64,000 bases of DNA from Winogradskyella sp. KYW1333 (GCF_003335675.1 NZ_QPHL01000015.1:310001-374000), one strand, 5' to 3'. Shown: positions 53,012 through 63,994, numbered from the stretch's first letter. The notes: generated from the sequence alone by a model not told the origin. Numbers and translations: made by a program.

Positions 53012-54939
53012 TATTTGGCTCTTACAATTCTTAAATCATCGTATTTCACAATGTAAAGTGCCTCATTTATATAGCCACCAAACATTGCCTTATTATATCT
53101 GAATTTATTTTCGATATATTCTGTCTCAATATTTTGCGAAGATGCCTCATAAAGATCTTTTTCAGTTGCCAAACGTAATAAAATATCTAATATTAAATCA
53201 AATCCACGTGAAGCATATTTGCTTGGTGATACACCATAAGTGCTTTTGTACGCCTTGACAAAACTTGAATTGTGCTGCTCTTCAAAATTCTTATTAACAG
53301 ATGGGTAATGAAATTTTAAGTTTGAAAGATGAACATTATCTATATTCTTACCTTCAAAGGCATTATTTTTATTTAATGTAACTAGAATAATTTCTTTATA
53401 GCTTCTTTGCAAGCTATTAAGCATACTAATTACATTTGATGCAAAGTTATTATTGGTAGTCTCTAAAAAAACAATACATCTGCCAATAGGTTTAATTTCT
53501 TCCACATCAGTCGGAAATATACTCTCTAAGTCCTCTGGTATTATATAATATCCGTCTTTATCTGTTTTAATGTCATTACGAGAAAAAATCAACTTAGCTT
53601 CAGGAAATTCATTTTTCAACATTTCTGCCCTTGGTCTATTCGCCTGATCTGATATTACAACAACTTGCCGTTTTAAACTATCTGCCTTAATAAAGTCTAT
53701 CATTGTTTTTCGCAATAGCTTGTCTTGCGGTATGGTCTGAAATACATTTGAATATACTTCATTAGGCTTGTTCAGCGCAGCAATAACAGGGACGCCGTCT
53801 CTCCTTAATGTAGTTGCTACTCTATCAAAACACTGAGCTTTCATGGGTCCAATTACAGCATCGTAGTCTGAAAAATCGTTATCTTCTAATATTTCACGTG
53901 TTTTTGAAATTTGATATTGTGTATCTAATACTTTTAGGTCTGTAGATATTCCCAATTGTTTTGCAGAATCCAAGGCCATAAGAACTCCAGCATGAAAATC
54001 TAAGACCACAGACATTAACCTACTGTTTTTTATCATGTCTTTTGTTTCTGCAACAGAATCCACATCCACTTTATTCAGGCGATATGGCAACATTAATGCT
54101 ATTTTCTTAGTCTCAAAATTTGATAGCTTTGAATGTAATGCTGTTGTTTCAACAGAACCCAATTCACCTTCTGCATCGAATTTTTCTGGTAACTTAAGAA
54201 CCATTCCAACTTTTAATCCTGTTTCTTTTAATTCTGGATTAAGTTCCTCTAATTCTTCTTGTGTTAAGCCAGTTTTAATCTTCAACCTATAAAATCCTTC
54301 TTGAGGTAATACTTCATAATAGTTATAGGATTCTTCTATCGCTTTTTCTTCATTATCAGCAATGTTTGGTACATTTAATTCATCACCAGGCTGAAGTACC
54401 TCCTTCATATTTGGGTTTAAGTCCTCTAGCTCATCTATAGTTATACCAAATTTATATGCAACACGCCATTTTCCCTCTTTAGGCAGTACCGTATATTTCT
54501 TTATGGTATTATTATAAGACTTTTTATATATAACAGTCTTATATTTTGGAATTCTAAGCTTAACCCCTTTCTTAAGATTTTCAGAGTACAAAAAGCGATT
54601 AGCTTTTTTTATGTCTTCAATAGAAACACTATACTTTTTTGAAATATTAAATAGGGTTTCCTTGCGCTTTACCTTGTGACTTTTGTAACCAATTAATTCC
54701 GAAGTTTCTTCCTCTTGTGGTTGGTTCTTTACCTTTGAATTTGGGATTATTAAAACTGTATTTGGTTTTAAACGACCCTTTATATCAGGATTCAAAGCGT
54801 ATATATCAAAAGGAGTCACTAAATATTGCTTGGCAATACTTTCTATAGTTTCTCCCTTTTCTACCCTATGCGTCTTATAATTCTGAGCAAATAGATTAAA
54901 AGCTAATACAAAAAATAACAGAGATAAAAATTTCTTCAT
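53011..54939 (-). CDS. Secreted LysM protein fused to a periplasmic-binding fold (LpoA/LivK-like)
   Basis: A 642-residue protein with signal peptide KFLSLLFFVLAFNLFAQ and four LysM-like repeats over about residues 22-250, the first two clear (HRVEKGETIESIAKQYLV, HKVKRKETLFNISKKYSV) and the last two divergent. They are followed by a type I periplasmic-binding domain from about 275 (KIALMLPYRLNKVD, LDFHAGVLMALDSAKQLG, DAVIGPMKAQCFDRVA). LysM binds peptidoglycan; the second fold resembles E. coli LpoA, which activates a wall synthase, so a wall-regulating role is a good guess. The start chosen is ATG 54939 at the signal peptide; upstream in-frame ATGs exist at 54948 and beyond. Confidence 0.75.
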   Translation of the reverse strand: MKKFLSLLFFVLAFNLFAQNYKTHRVEKGETIESIAKQYLVTPFDIYALNPDIKGRLKPNTVLIIPNSKVKNQPQEEETSELIGYKSHKVKRKETLFNISKKYSVSIEDIKKANRFLYSENLKKGVKLRIPKYKTVIYKKSYNNTIKKYTVLPKEGKWRVAYKFGITIDELEDLNPNMKEVLQPGDELNVPNIADNEEKAIEESYNYYEVLPQEGFYRLKIKTGLTQEELEELNPELKETGLKVGMVLKLPEKFDAEGELGSVETTALHSKLSNFETKKIALMLPYRLNKVDVDSVAETKDMIKNSRLMSVVLDFHAGVLMALDSAKQLGISTDLKVLDTQYQISKTREILEDNDFSDYDAVIGPMKAQCFDRVATTLRRDGVPVIAALNKPNEVYSNVFQTIPQDKLLRKTMIDFIKADSLKRQVVVISDQANRPRAEMLKNEFPEAKLIFSRNDIKTDKDGYYIIPEDLESIFPTDVEEIKPIGRCIVFLETTNNNFASNVISMLNSLQRSYKEIILVTLNKNNAFEGKNIDNVHLSNLKFHYPSVNKNFEEQHNSSFVKAYKSTYGVSPSKYASRGFDLILDILLRLATEKDLYEASSQNIETEYIENKFRYNKAMFGGYINEALYIVKYDDLRIVRAK

Positions 54940-54993
54940 AATATTCATGTTACTATATGATATTAGAGACATATTTTGACCAAAGGTCACAAA

Positions 54994-56529
54994 CTATTCC
55001 CATTCTATCGTCGCTGGCGGTTTAGAGCTAATATCATAGACCACTCTATTCACACCTTTTACTTTATTTATTATCTCATTAGAAGTTTTTTGTAAAAACT
55101 CGTAAGGTAAATTCACCCAATCTGCGGTCATACCATCAGTACTTTCTACTGCTCTTAATGCTACACATTTTTCATACGTCCGCTCATCTCCCATAACACC
55201 AACACTATTAACCGGTAATAACATTGCACCAGCCTGCCAAACTTTATCGTATAAATTCCAAGAACGCAGGTTATTAATGAAAATTGCATCAACCTCCTGT
55301 AATATACGTACTTTCTCACGTGTTAGATCTCCAAGTATGCGAATTGCCAATCCTGGACCAGGAAATGGATGTCTGCCCAACAAATGAGAATCCATATTCA
55401 TGGAGGCACCTACACGTCTAACCTCGTCTTTAAACAAGGCCTTCAATGGTTCTACAACTTGAAGCTTCATAAAGTCTGGCAATCCACCAACATTATGATG
55501 ACTTTTAATAGTTGCACTTGGTCCTCCTGTTGCAGAAACACTTTCAATTACATCAGGATAAATGGTACCTTGAGCTAACCATTTAACATCTTTAATACGA
55601 TGTGCTTCATCATCAAAAACTTCAATGAACACGCGACCAATTATTTTTCGTTTTTCTTCTGGGTCGCTCTTTCCTGCTAAAGCATCCAAAAAGCGTGCCG
55701 AAGCGTCTACACCTTTTACATTTAAGCCCATATCCGCATACTGATGCAGGACATCCTCAAACTCATTTTTTCTTAATAAGCCATTGTTCACAAAAATGCA
55801 ATACAAGTTTTTACTTATGGCTTTGTGCAACAACATTGCCGCAACTGAAGAATCAACACCACCTGATAAACCTAATACTACCTTATCATTACCTAACTTT
55901 AGTTTTAACTCATCAACTGTTTCTTCTACAAAAGCATTTGGCGTCCAGTCTTGATTTACGTTTGCAATTTTAATTAAGAAATTATGTAATAGCTGGTGAC
56001 CATCGGTTGTATGATAAACTTCTGGGTGAAATTGAATAGCGTAGGTATCCTCACCCTCTATTTTATAAGCCGCATTTTCAACATCGTGCGTACTCGCTAG
56101 CAAAACACCATTTGTTGGTAGTTTTTTAATGGTATCACTATGGCTCATCCAAACCTGGCTATCTTCATGGATATTTTCAAAGAAATCTTCACCTTCTTTA
56201 ATGAAAGCTAATTTTGCCCTTCCGTATTCCCTTGTATTTGATTCTGCCACTTCTCCACCTGAGAAATGTGCTAAATATTGAGCACCATAGCATACAGCCA
56301 GCATTGGTTTTTTTCCTCTGATTTGAGATAAATCTGGATGTAATGCATTTTCTGATCTTACAGAAACAGGACTACCAGAAAGAATAACGGCGTTGAAGCT
56401 GTCAACTTCTTTAGGAATTTTATTAAAAGGATGTATTTCGCAGTAGATATTTAACTCTCTCACACGTCGCGCAATAAGCTGTGTATATTGCGAACCGAAA
56501 TCTAAAATAAGGACTTTATTATGTTGCAT
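54994..56529 (-). CDS. guaA: GMP synthase (glutamine-hydrolysing)
   Basis: A 511-residue enzyme that aminates XMP to GMP. The class I glutaminase domain has [18 protein letters not shown] near 6-23, [11 protein letters not shown] with the nucleophilic Cys, and [10 protein letters not shown]; the ATP pyrophosphatase domain has [15 protein letters not shown], and the C-terminal dimerisation domain ends KPPATIEWE. The start is ATG 56529; an in-frame upstream ATG at 56550 is unlikely because a TACTTTTG promoter box lies between the two. Confidence 0.96.
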   Translation of the reverse strand: MQHNKVLILDFGSQYTQLIARRVRELNIYCEIHPFNKIPKEVDSFNAVILSGSPVSVRSENALHPDLSQIRGKKPMLAVCYGAQYLAHFSGGEVAESNTREYGRAKLAFIKEGEDFFENIHEDSQVWMSHSDTIKKLPTNGVLLASTHDVENAAYKIEGEDTYAIQFHPEVYHTTDGHQLLHNFLIKIANVNQDWTPNAFVEETVDELKLKLGNDKVVLGLSGGVDSSVAAMLLHKAISKNLYCIFVNNGLLRKNEFEDVLHQYADMGLNVKGVDASARFLDALAGKSDPEEKRKIIGRVFIEVFDDEAHRIKDVKWLAQGTIYPDVIESVSATGGPSATIKSHHNVGGLPDFMKLQVVEPLKALFKDEVRRVGASMNMDSHLLGRHPFPGPGLAIRILGDLTREKVRILQEVDAIFINNLRSWNLYDKVWQAGAMLLPVNSVGVMGDERTYEKCVALRAVESTDGMTADWVNLPYEFLQKTSNEIINKVKGVNRVVYDISSKPPATIEWE

Positions 56530-56532
56530 GTG

Positions 56533-56540
56533 CAAAAGTA
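56533..56540 (-). promoter_or_regulatory. -7 box directly before the guaA start
   Basis: TACTTTTG on the minus strand, a full match to TAnnTTTG, is followed by CAC and the guaA ATG. The transcript would begin at or next to the start codon. The same box and context precede the MATE gene. Confidence 0.45.
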
Positions 56541-56584
56541 ATAATTGCAACTAAAAATGAAAGGTCTGTAAAACAAAAATTACC

Positions 56585-58180
56585 TCAAATTGTTAACACT
56601 GTAAATTCGCCCTTCAAGGGTTCTAACACTCGCATTAACTCTGTAACAAGTTCGTCTCCAAATTCGAGATATAATTCAGAAAAATTCAGGTTTCGCTCTT
56701 GCAAACTTTGATTTGGAAATAATTGTTCCTGCAAATCTGTACATCGTTCTATTTGATTTGCCAATTTTCTCTTTTGGGCCTTTAATAATCGTTTCTCAAG
56801 ATGTTTCAAACCTTTTAACTGCTTAACTTCTTGAGCTTTAACCGCACTTAAGAATGACTTATCCGTTTGTTGTGCTAATTGATGAAGTCCTATAAATTGA
56901 TTTTCTAAATGTTCAATCTGCTCTGAAAGATCAATATCAATATTAGAGATTTTACGAACTCGTTTATTAATAAAGGTATTGCGATTTAAAAACAAATCCT
57001 TATCCAGAATCTCCAGCTTATCAAGTTTCTCCTTTTGTTTTCGGGTTTTTACCAAAACCGAATTTCTTAATAAAAGAATTGGGAATGTTAATCTGTTAGC
57101 CTTAAAATTAGAATTTAACTGCAACCAGTAAATTATTTCCCCTCCTCCACCAATGTAGCAAAGATTTGGTAAAATAACCTCCTGATATAACGGTCTCATA
57201 ATTACATTTGGCGAAAACCGTTCTGGATATTCCTGAAGATGACTTTTCAATTCTTCTTCCGTCCAATGTATATTAGTTTCTAAAACAGAATAAACACCAT
57301 CTTCTACAGTGATACGTTCACGCATTCCACTATTTATATAAAAAAGATTAACCTCTCTTGGGTTTACTTGAATTTTAAGGTCTAAGGCTTCAAGTGAATT
57401 GTTGGTATCAGTGACATTTTTAAAGGCTACATTCTCTAACAATTCCGCTGTCATTTGCGGAATAAAAAGACGCTTTAAGTCTTTATGACCAGCATCAATT
57501 ATAACCAAACCATATTCACCAAAGAGCTGATTTGCCAAATATCTTGTAGCATCAGCCAAGTTATCATGATTAATATAGGCCTCCTTAAACCATTCTCTTA
57601 ACTGATCTGCATTTTTTCCCGGACCAAATTCAGAAGTAATTACATTAAAAATTTCCTCTAATCCATTTGTATTAAAATGCCCAACCGCACCAGTTTGTTC
57701 ACTGTTCCAACGGATTTTTTTCCCTTTAAAATTGAAATAATTTATCTCATCAAAATCATGGTCTTCTGAGGCCATCCAATAAACAGGAACAAAATTATAC
57801 TCAGGATAGGTTCTTTTTAACTGTTTTGTGAGGTTAATGGCAGAAATAATCTTATATAAAAAATATAACGGCCCAGTAAATAGGTTTAATTGATGACCAG
57901 TAGTAATGGTGAATGTATTCTCCTTTGAAAGTAAATCAATATGTTTCAAAGTGGCTTTAGACACTTTAAGATGAGCATATTGCTCATTTAAAACTTTTAC
58001 TAGAACTTTTCTGTTTTCATCGCTATAACTACTCGCTTTTTCTTCAATTTGATCCTTAAAATTAGCTAATGTTGGAAAACGGTTGTAGAATTGCGCCAAC
58101 TCTGGTTTTTGATCCAGGTAATCACAGATAAACTTAGAGAAATAATTGGTTTCTCTAAACGGTAAATAATCAGTTGGCAT
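56585..58180 (-). CDS. bshC: Bacillithiol biosynthesis cysteine-adding enzyme BshC
   Basis: A 531-residue protein of the BshC family, which adds cysteine to glucosaminyl-malate in the last step of bacillithiol synthesis. Family motifs seen are TITTGHQLNLFTGPLYFLYK near 91-110, PVYWMASEDHDFDEI near 131-145, and NVIMRPLYQEVILPNLCYIGG in the core. A coiled coil spans about 400-480. Length is standard. bshA and bshB are not in the window. Confidence 0.93.
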   Translation of the reverse strand: MPTDYLPFRETNYFSKFICDYLDQKPELAQFYNRFPTLANFKDQIEEKASSYSDENRKVLVKVLNEQYAHLKVSKATLKHIDLLSKENTFTITTGHQLNLFTGPLYFLYKIISAINLTKQLKRTYPEYNFVPVYWMASEDHDFDEINYFNFKGKKIRWNSEQTGAVGHFNTNGLEEIFNVITSEFGPGKNADQLREWFKEAYINHDNLADATRYLANQLFGEYGLVIIDAGHKDLKRLFIPQMTAELLENVAFKNVTDTNNSLEALDLKIQVNPREVNLFYINSGMRERITVEDGVYSVLETNIHWTEEELKSHLQEYPERFSPNVIMRPLYQEVILPNLCYIGGGGEIIYWLQLNSNFKANRLTFPILLLRNSVLVKTRKQKEKLDKLEILDKDLFLNRNTFINKRVRKISNIDIDLSEQIEHLENQFIGLHQLAQQTDKSFLSAVKAQEVKQLKGLKHLEKRLLKAQKRKLANQIERCTDLQEQLFPNQSLQERNLNFSELYLEFGDELVTELMRVLEPLKGEFTVLTI

Positions 58181-58291
58181 GTTATGTTTAATTATGGCAT
58201 AAATATAAGGCTCTTCAATTTTCTAACTGCTAATTTTTAGTTAATTCAAATTAACAAATTATAGAATCTAATCTGCAGTCTTTATATTTAC

Positions 58292-58299
58292 TAGCTTTG
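58292..58299 (+). promoter_or_regulatory. Candidate -7 box for the M14 peptidase gene
   Basis: TAGCTTTG matches TAnnTTTG and ends 18 bp before the ATG at 58318. A CTG occurs 16 bp upstream in place of the usual TTG. Confidence 0.4.
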
Positions 58300-58317
58300 A
58301 AACAAAACTAACTAAAC

Positions 58318-60798
58318 ATGCGCAACATTTTCTTCATTTTGCTTATTGCAATAAGTTCTTTAACCATTGTAAACTCACAAAATTTAAAATCCCCAAGTGA
58401 ATTTTTAGGTTATAATATTGGCGAACAATTTAGTCGTCATCATCAGGTTATAGATTATTTTGAGCATGTTGCACATGAAATGCACAAGAATGTCATTTTA
58501 GAAAAATACGGCGAAACCAACGAGAGAAGATCCTTAAATCTAGCCTATATTTCTAGCGAAGAAAATCTCAGAAATCTTGAAACAATAAGAGAGAACAATT
58601 TAAAACAGACTGGTATTTTAGAGGGTACTTCTGAATCTTCAGATATTGCAATAGTTTGGCTAAGCTACAATGTACATGGTAATGAAGCATCTAGTTCTGA
58701 AGCCTCAATGCTTACGGTTTTCAAACTTCTTACAGAATATAAAAATCTGCTCGATAATACAGTTGTTATAATAGATCCGTGCATTAACCCAGACGGAAGA
58801 GATCGCTATGTCAATTGGTATAACGAGACAGCGAGCAAACCATATGACTTAGATAGTCAAGCCAGCGAACACAATGAACCTTGGCCAGGTGGTAGAGCAA
58901 ACCATTATCTTTTTGATTTAAATAGGGACTGGGTTTGGGCAACCCAAGTTGAAACTCAAAATCGACTAAAAGTATACAACAAATGGTTACCTCACATCCA
59001 TGTAGATTTTCACGAACAAGGCATGAATGAACCTTACTATTTTGCTCCGGCAGCAAAGCCATACCATGAAATTATTACTGATTGGCAAACTGATTTTCAA
59101 ACCCAAATCGGTAAAAACCATGCTAAGTATTTTGACGCTGAAGGTTGGTTGTTTTTTACTAGGGAAAGATTTGATTTATTTTATCCAAGTTATGGTGACA
59201 CCTACCCAACTTATATGGGAGCTATAGGAATGACGTACGAACAAGGCGGTCATGGCAGAGCTGGATTGGGCGTATTAAATGACGAAGGGCATGTTTTAAC
59301 TTTGGTAGAGCGTTTAACACATCATACCACCACTGGAATATCGACTGTTGAAATTGCTTCTAAAAATGCAAAACAGTTAAATGTGGAATTCAAAAAATTC
59401 TTTGATAATAGTAAACTGAAATACAAGAGTTACGTCCTTAAAGGTGAAAATGATAAAATTGAAAGTCTAAAAAGCTTATTAAACAAACACGAAATTGATT
59501 TTGAATACGCATCAGGCACCAAGGCTTCAGGTTATCAATATAGCAAAGGAAAACAAGGTAGCATGAGTCTTACATCAGAGGACTTAGTAGTACACACCAA
59601 TCAACCAAAAGGTAAAATGGTAAAAGTACTTTTCGAGCCAAATGCAACACTTACAGATTCCCTAACTTATGATATTACGGCTTGGTCACTTCCTTATGCG
59701 TACGGATTAGATGCAATTGCCAGTAAAACAAAGGTGGCAAGTCAATCTATATCAAGTGACCAAAGACAATCGAAAATAAGTAATGCTTACGGTTATGTGA
59801 GTAAGTGGAATTCATTAAAAGATGCTCAATTTTTATCCTCACTGCTAAAGAACAACTTTAGAGTTAGATTTACTGAAAGATCTTTCACCTCAAATGGAAA
59901 CAAATTTAAGCGTGGTTCATTAATAATTACAAAAGGTGATAATAAACACATTGACAATTTCCTTGATGCATTAAGATATCTTACTGAGAAACACAATCAA
60001 TTACTCACTCCAATTTATACCGGATTTTCTCAAACCACACCAGACATAGGTTCACCAGACATTAAATTGATAAACAAACAAAAAGTTGCCGTATTATCAG
60101 GTGAAGGCACATCTTCATTAAGCTATGGTGAAATTTGGAATTTCTTTGAAAATCAATTGAATTACCCTTTAACATCCATAAATACTGCTAATTTGGGCAC
60201 AACAAATTTAGCCAAGTATAATGTCATTATTATGCCAAATGGATATTATGGCGATGTCTTAAACGAAGACAATTCTAAAAAGATTGAGGATTGGGTGCGC
60301 TCAGGTGGTAAAATAATTGCAATTGATGGTGCCTTAAGAAGTTTTGCTGGCAAGGAAGGATTTGGATTAAAATTAAAGGCAACAAATACAATGGAATCAT
60401 CAGATAACCTAATACCATATGCAGAGCGTGAGCGTTTATATACAAATAGTATGATTACAGGTGCTATATTCAATGTTAAATTAGATAATACACATCCTAT
60501 GGCATATGGTTATGATAAGGAGTATTTTACGTTAAAATTGGGTAGCTCTAGTTATAATCTTTTAGATAGAGGATATAATATTGGCCACATAAAAGACACT
60601 AAAGTATATTCAGGTTTTGCAGGTAAAAATGCCATTGAGAAATTAAGCAACTCTCTAGTATTCGGTGAAGAAAGGAAAGGTCGAGGAAGTTTTATCTATA
60701 TGGTCGATAATCCTCTATTTAGAAGCTTTTGGGAAAACGGAAAATTATTTTTAGTCAACTCGTTATTTTTTGTAAACAACAACGTATTTGAATTATAA
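58318..60798 (+). CDS. Secreted M14-family zinc carboxypeptidase
   Basis: An 826-residue secreted metallopeptidase. A signal peptide ends near residue 20. The M14 catalytic domain spans about 30-340: zinc ligands H120 and E123 in NVHGNEASS, the third His in HIHVDFHEQG near 227-236, substrate-binding INPDGRDRY and the catalytic Glu E309 in MTYEQGG. The C-terminal 450 residues, with IMPNGYYGDVLNEDN and WVRSGGKIIAIDGA, look like a glutamine-amidotransferase-like fold that is often appended in this Bacteroidota group. No T9SS domain is seen. It lies 17 bp upstream of the M16 gene and the two probably form a protein-degradation operon. Confidence 0.9.
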   Translation: MRNIFFILLIAISSLTIVNSQNLKSPSEFLGYNIGEQFSRHHQVIDYFEHVAHEMHKNVILEKYGETNERRSLNLAYISSEENLRNLETIRENNLKQTGILEGTSESSDIAIVWLSYNVHGNEASSSEASMLTVFKLLTEYKNLLDNTVVIIDPCINPDGRDRYVNWYNETASKPYDLDSQASEHNEPWPGGRANHYLFDLNRDWVWATQVETQNRLKVYNKWLPHIHVDFHEQGMNEPYYFAPAAKPYHEIITDWQTDFQTQIGKNHAKYFDAEGWLFFTRERFDLFYPSYGDTYPTYMGAIGMTYEQGGHGRAGLGVLNDEGHVLTLVERLTHHTTTGISTVEIASKNAKQLNVEFKKFFDNSKLKYKSYVLKGENDKIESLKSLLNKHEIDFEYASGTKASGYQYSKGKQGSMSLTSEDLVVHTNQPKGKMVKVLFEPNATLTDSLTYDITAWSLPYAYGLDAIASKTKVASQSISSDQRQSKISNAYGYVSKWNSLKDAQFLSSLLKNNFRVRFTERSFTSNGNKFKRGSLIITKGDNKHIDNFLDALRYLTEKHNQLLTPIYTGFSQTTPDIGSPDIKLINKQKVAVLSGEGTSSLSYGEIWNFFENQLNYPLTSINTANLGTTNLAKYNVIIMPNGYYGDVLNEDNSKKIEDWVRSGGKIIAIDGALRSFAGKEGFGLKLKATNTMESSDNLIPYAERERLYTNSMITGAIFNVKLDNTHPMAYGYDKEYFTLKLGSSSYNLLDRGYNIGHIKDTKVYSGFAGKNAIEKLSNSLVFGEERKGRGSFIYMVDNPLFRSFWENGKLFLVNSLFFVNNNVFEL

Positions 60799-60815
60799 TT
60801 ATTAATTAATTACTC

Positions 60816-63641
60816 ATGAAAATTTTAAAAAATCTAGCCGTAATCTTCAGCCTTATTATTATTAGTACGGCATGCAAGCAAAACAATACCGAAGATGAGA
60901 CCAAAGAATTCTCTGTAGATTTTGAAAAAATCACACTAGACAACGGATTACAAGTAATTCTCCACGTTGACAAGTCTGACCCTGTTGTAGCTGTAGCTTT
61001 AACTGCGCATGTTGGATCTGCACGTGAAAAAGAAGGTAGGACAGGTTTTGCGCATCTATTTGAACATTTATTATTTCTGGAATCCGAGAATTTAGGTAAA
61101 GGAGGTTTAGATAAAATGAGTGCACGCATTGGTGGATCTGGTGCTAATGGTTCTACCAGTAGAGATAGAACTAATTATTTTCAAACAGTCCCAAAAGATG
61201 CTTTAGAAAAAATGATTTGGGCAGAAGCTGATAAATTAGGATACTTTATAAATACAGTTACGGAACCTGTTTTAGCTAAGGAAAAACAAGTTGTAAAAAA
61301 TGAAAAACGACAACGTGTGGACAATCAACCCTATGGACACAATTCTTATGTTATTAATAAAAATCTATACCCAGAAGGCCATCCTTATAGCTGGGAGGTT
61401 ATTGGTTCTTTAGAAGATCTCCAAAATGCAACATTAGATGATGTAAAAGAATTTTATAGACGTTGGTATGTCCCAAATAATGTAACCTTAACCATAGCAG
61501 GAGATATAGATGTAGATCAAACTAAAGCATGGGTTAAAAAATATTTTGATGAAATACCTAAAGGAGAAGAAATATCAGAAACAGAAAAACAACCTGTTAT
61601 TTTAAAATCTTCTAAACGTCTTTTTTATGAAGATAATTTTGCGAGACTACCTCGCTTAACTATGGCTTGGCCAGGAGTACCTCAATACGATAAGGAGTCT
61701 TATGCCTTAAGTATATTGACAGAGTATTTATCTGCGGGAAAAAAAGCACCATTAAACAAAGTCTTAATAGATCAAGAAAAACTTACAGATCGTGTAAATT
61801 TTTATCAAAACAATTCTGAACTAGCAGGACAAATTATGCTTTCAGTTACAGCATTTAACCAAACAGATTTAAATGCGGTTTCTACTGCACTTTCAGATGG
61901 ATTTAAGGATTTTGAACTCAATGGCATTTCAGATAAGGACCTTAATAGAATAAAAGCAGGCCAAGAAACATCATTTTACAACCGCTTATCTAGTGTATTA
62001 GGCAAAGGGTTTCAACTCGCACAATATGAAATTTTTGCAGGTGACCCAAGTTTCATCAACCAAGATGTGAAGAATATTTTAAAAGTTACGCCAGAAGATG
62101 TAATGAATGTCTACAACAAGTATATTAAAGACAAGCACTATATAGCTACAAGCTTTGTTCCGAAAGGGCAAATTGATCTGGTTTTAGACAACTCTCAACT
62201 AGCTAGTGTTGTTGAAGAAAAAATTGTAGATGGAGCAGAAGAATCTTTTGATCCAAGTATCAATGCTACCTACGAGAAAACACCAAGTAATTTTGATCGC
62301 AGTATTGAGCCATCTTATGGTGAAAGCCCAGAATTAAATATACCAGAAGTCTGGAAGCAAAATTTAGATTCTGGCTTAAGCATTCTTGGTATTGAGAATA
62401 CTGAAGTACCTCTTGTACAATTTGAATTACAAATTGAAGGTGGACTTTTATTAGAAAACAAACATAAGGTCGGTGTTTCAAATCTATTGGCAAATCTAAT
62501 GACTAAAGGCACTAAGAGTAAAACACCTGAAGAGTTAGAAAATGCCATCCAGAGTTTAGGTGCTCGCATTAATGCCTATGCTACAGATACTAACATTACT
62601 ATTTCAGGCACTACACTATCCAAGCATTTTGATGAAACGATAGCTCTTGTCGATGAGATCTTATTAGAACCACGATGGGACGAGAATGAATTTGAACTCT
62701 TAAAAGCAAGTACAAAAAGTAGTATTAAACGTAGAAAGGGTAATCCTAACAGTATAGCATCTTACGAGTTTGCCAAAATAATTTACGGTGACAATAACAT
62801 ATTAGCCTATAGTAATAGTGGCACAGAAGACTCCGTTGAATCTATAACATTAACAGACTTACAAGACTATTATAATAAATACTTATCACCTCAACTTGCA
62901 AAGATGTTTGTGGTAGGATCTATTTCCCAAGATAAGGTGATAGAAGCGTTAAAAACTATGGATAGTAATTGGGAATCAAAAGAAGTTGAAATTCCAGAAT
63001 TACCATTCGCTAAAGTTCCTGACGCTTCAAAAGTATATTTTTATGATGTACCAGGTGCCAAACAATCTGTAATTAGGTTTGGTTATCCTGCCCTAAAAGC
63101 AACAGATGAAAACTACTATGCATCCACAGTAATGAATTACCGCTTGGGTGGCGGTGGATTTGCTTCACAGCTCACACAGCAACTACGAGAAGGTAAGGGT
63201 TATACTTACGGCATAAGATCTGGATTCTCTGGATCAAATTATACTGGTGAATTTACAATTAGTAGCGGCGTTAGAACAAATGTCACTTTTGAATCTGCAG
63301 ACCTAGTAAAGGAAATTCTAGAAAATTATGGAAAAAATTATAGTGAAGAAGATTTAGAAGTAACCAAAGGTTACACTATTAAAAGTACGGCAAGAGCATT
63401 TGAAACATTAGGCGCTAAACTTAATATGCTTTCTAACATTGGCAATTATGGTCTAAAGGATGATTATGCAAAACAACGTGAAACCATAGTAAAAAATATG
63501 TCCGTAAACGATGTTAAACTGCTAATCGATAACTATATAAAACCTAATAAGATGATTTACCTAATTGTAGGTGATGCAGAAACTCAATTAGATAAACTAG
63601 AAAATCTAGGATTTGGTAAGCCAATACTTTTAAATAAATAG
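60816..63641 (+). CDS. M16-family (insulinase/pitrilysin) zinc protease, lipoprotein
   Basis: A 941-residue protein with two M16 halves. A lipoprotein signal peptide ends ISTAC (cysteine near 20). The first half has the inverted zinc motif HLFEH at 80-84 with a downstream Glu in the VVKNEKRQR region, and is the active half. The second half (from about 500) lacks HxxEH and has the GGFASQLTQQLREGKGYTYG substrate-clamp segment. Tandem halves form a chamber that degrades short peptides. It is probably anchored in the outer membrane. Confidence 0.92.
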   Translation: MKILKNLAVIFSLIIISTACKQNNTEDETKEFSVDFEKITLDNGLQVILHVDKSDPVVAVALTAHVGSAREKEGRTGFAHLFEHLLFLESENLGKGGLDKMSARIGGSGANGSTSRDRTNYFQTVPKDALEKMIWAEADKLGYFINTVTEPVLAKEKQVVKNEKRQRVDNQPYGHNSYVINKNLYPEGHPYSWEVIGSLEDLQNATLDDVKEFYRRWYVPNNVTLTIAGDIDVDQTKAWVKKYFDEIPKGEEISETEKQPVILKSSKRLFYEDNFARLPRLTMAWPGVPQYDKESYALSILTEYLSAGKKAPLNKVLIDQEKLTDRVNFYQNNSELAGQIMLSVTAFNQTDLNAVSTALSDGFKDFELNGISDKDLNRIKAGQETSFYNRLSSVLGKGFQLAQYEIFAGDPSFINQDVKNILKVTPEDVMNVYNKYIKDKHYIATSFVPKGQIDLVLDNSQLASVVEEKIVDGAEESFDPSINATYEKTPSNFDRSIEPSYGESPELNIPEVWKQNLDSGLSILGIENTEVPLVQFELQIEGGLLLENKHKVGVSNLLANLMTKGTKSKTPEELENAIQSLGARINAYATDTNITISGTTLSKHFDETIALVDEILLEPRWDENEFELLKASTKSSIKRRKGNPNSIASYEFAKIIYGDNNILAYSNSGTEDSVESITLTDLQDYYNKYLSPQLAKMFVVGSISQDKVIEALKTMDSNWESKEVEIPELPFAKVPDASKVYFYDVPGAKQSVIRFGYPALKATDENYYASTVMNYRLGGGGFASQLTQQLREGKGYTYGIRSGFSGSNYTGEFTISSGVRTNVTFESADLVKEILENYGKNYSEEDLEVTKGYTIKSTARAFETLGAKLNMLSNIGNYGLKDDYAKQRETIVKNMSVNDVKLLIDNYIKPNKMIYLIVGDAETQLDKLENLGFGKPILLNK

Positions 63642-63668
63642 TAATTATTCCCTTCCACGAGCATTGAT

Positions 63669-63994
63669 TTGATTTTACTACCTTTAAGTATTAATCAAAA
63701 TAAAATAGTTGATACATGCAAGGGGTTTGAGCGTAAAGGCAAAAAAATGATTTATACCTCATCAAATGGGTATATGTTTACACTTTTAAATAAAGATGCT
63801 GAAATTGGTATAAGATTACCTAAGGAGAAAGTAGCTAAATTTATGGAAGACTACAATACTGGTCCTTATTATTCTAATGGTGCAAAAATGAGAGACTATG
63901 TCTTGGTACCGGAATCACTTTGGGCGAATTAGGGCTAATGGTAGCTTATTTTGAGCCAAGCTTCGCTTATGTTAACAGCTTACCATCTAAGTAA
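63669..63994 (+). pseudogene. Small protein gene with a likely one-base frameshift near its end
   Basis: The first frame opens at TTG 63669 (87 codons, stop at 63930-63932) and gives a compact domain: ERKGKKMIYTSSNGYMFTLL, then IGIRLPKEKVAKFMEDYN and MRDYVLVPESLWAN. Directly after, the +1 frame continues as LGLMVAYFEPSFAYVNSLPSK with a stop at 63992-63994, which completes the usual C-terminal helix of such proteins. One missing base near 63925 would explain the break. The start is also unclear: ATT or TTG codons stand where an ATG is expected. Family not firmly recognised. Confidence 0.5.

Noticed and set aside
58811..59227. Short frames inside the M14 peptidase gene on both strands
   Set aside because: They cover the catalytic domain coding region and show no independent features.
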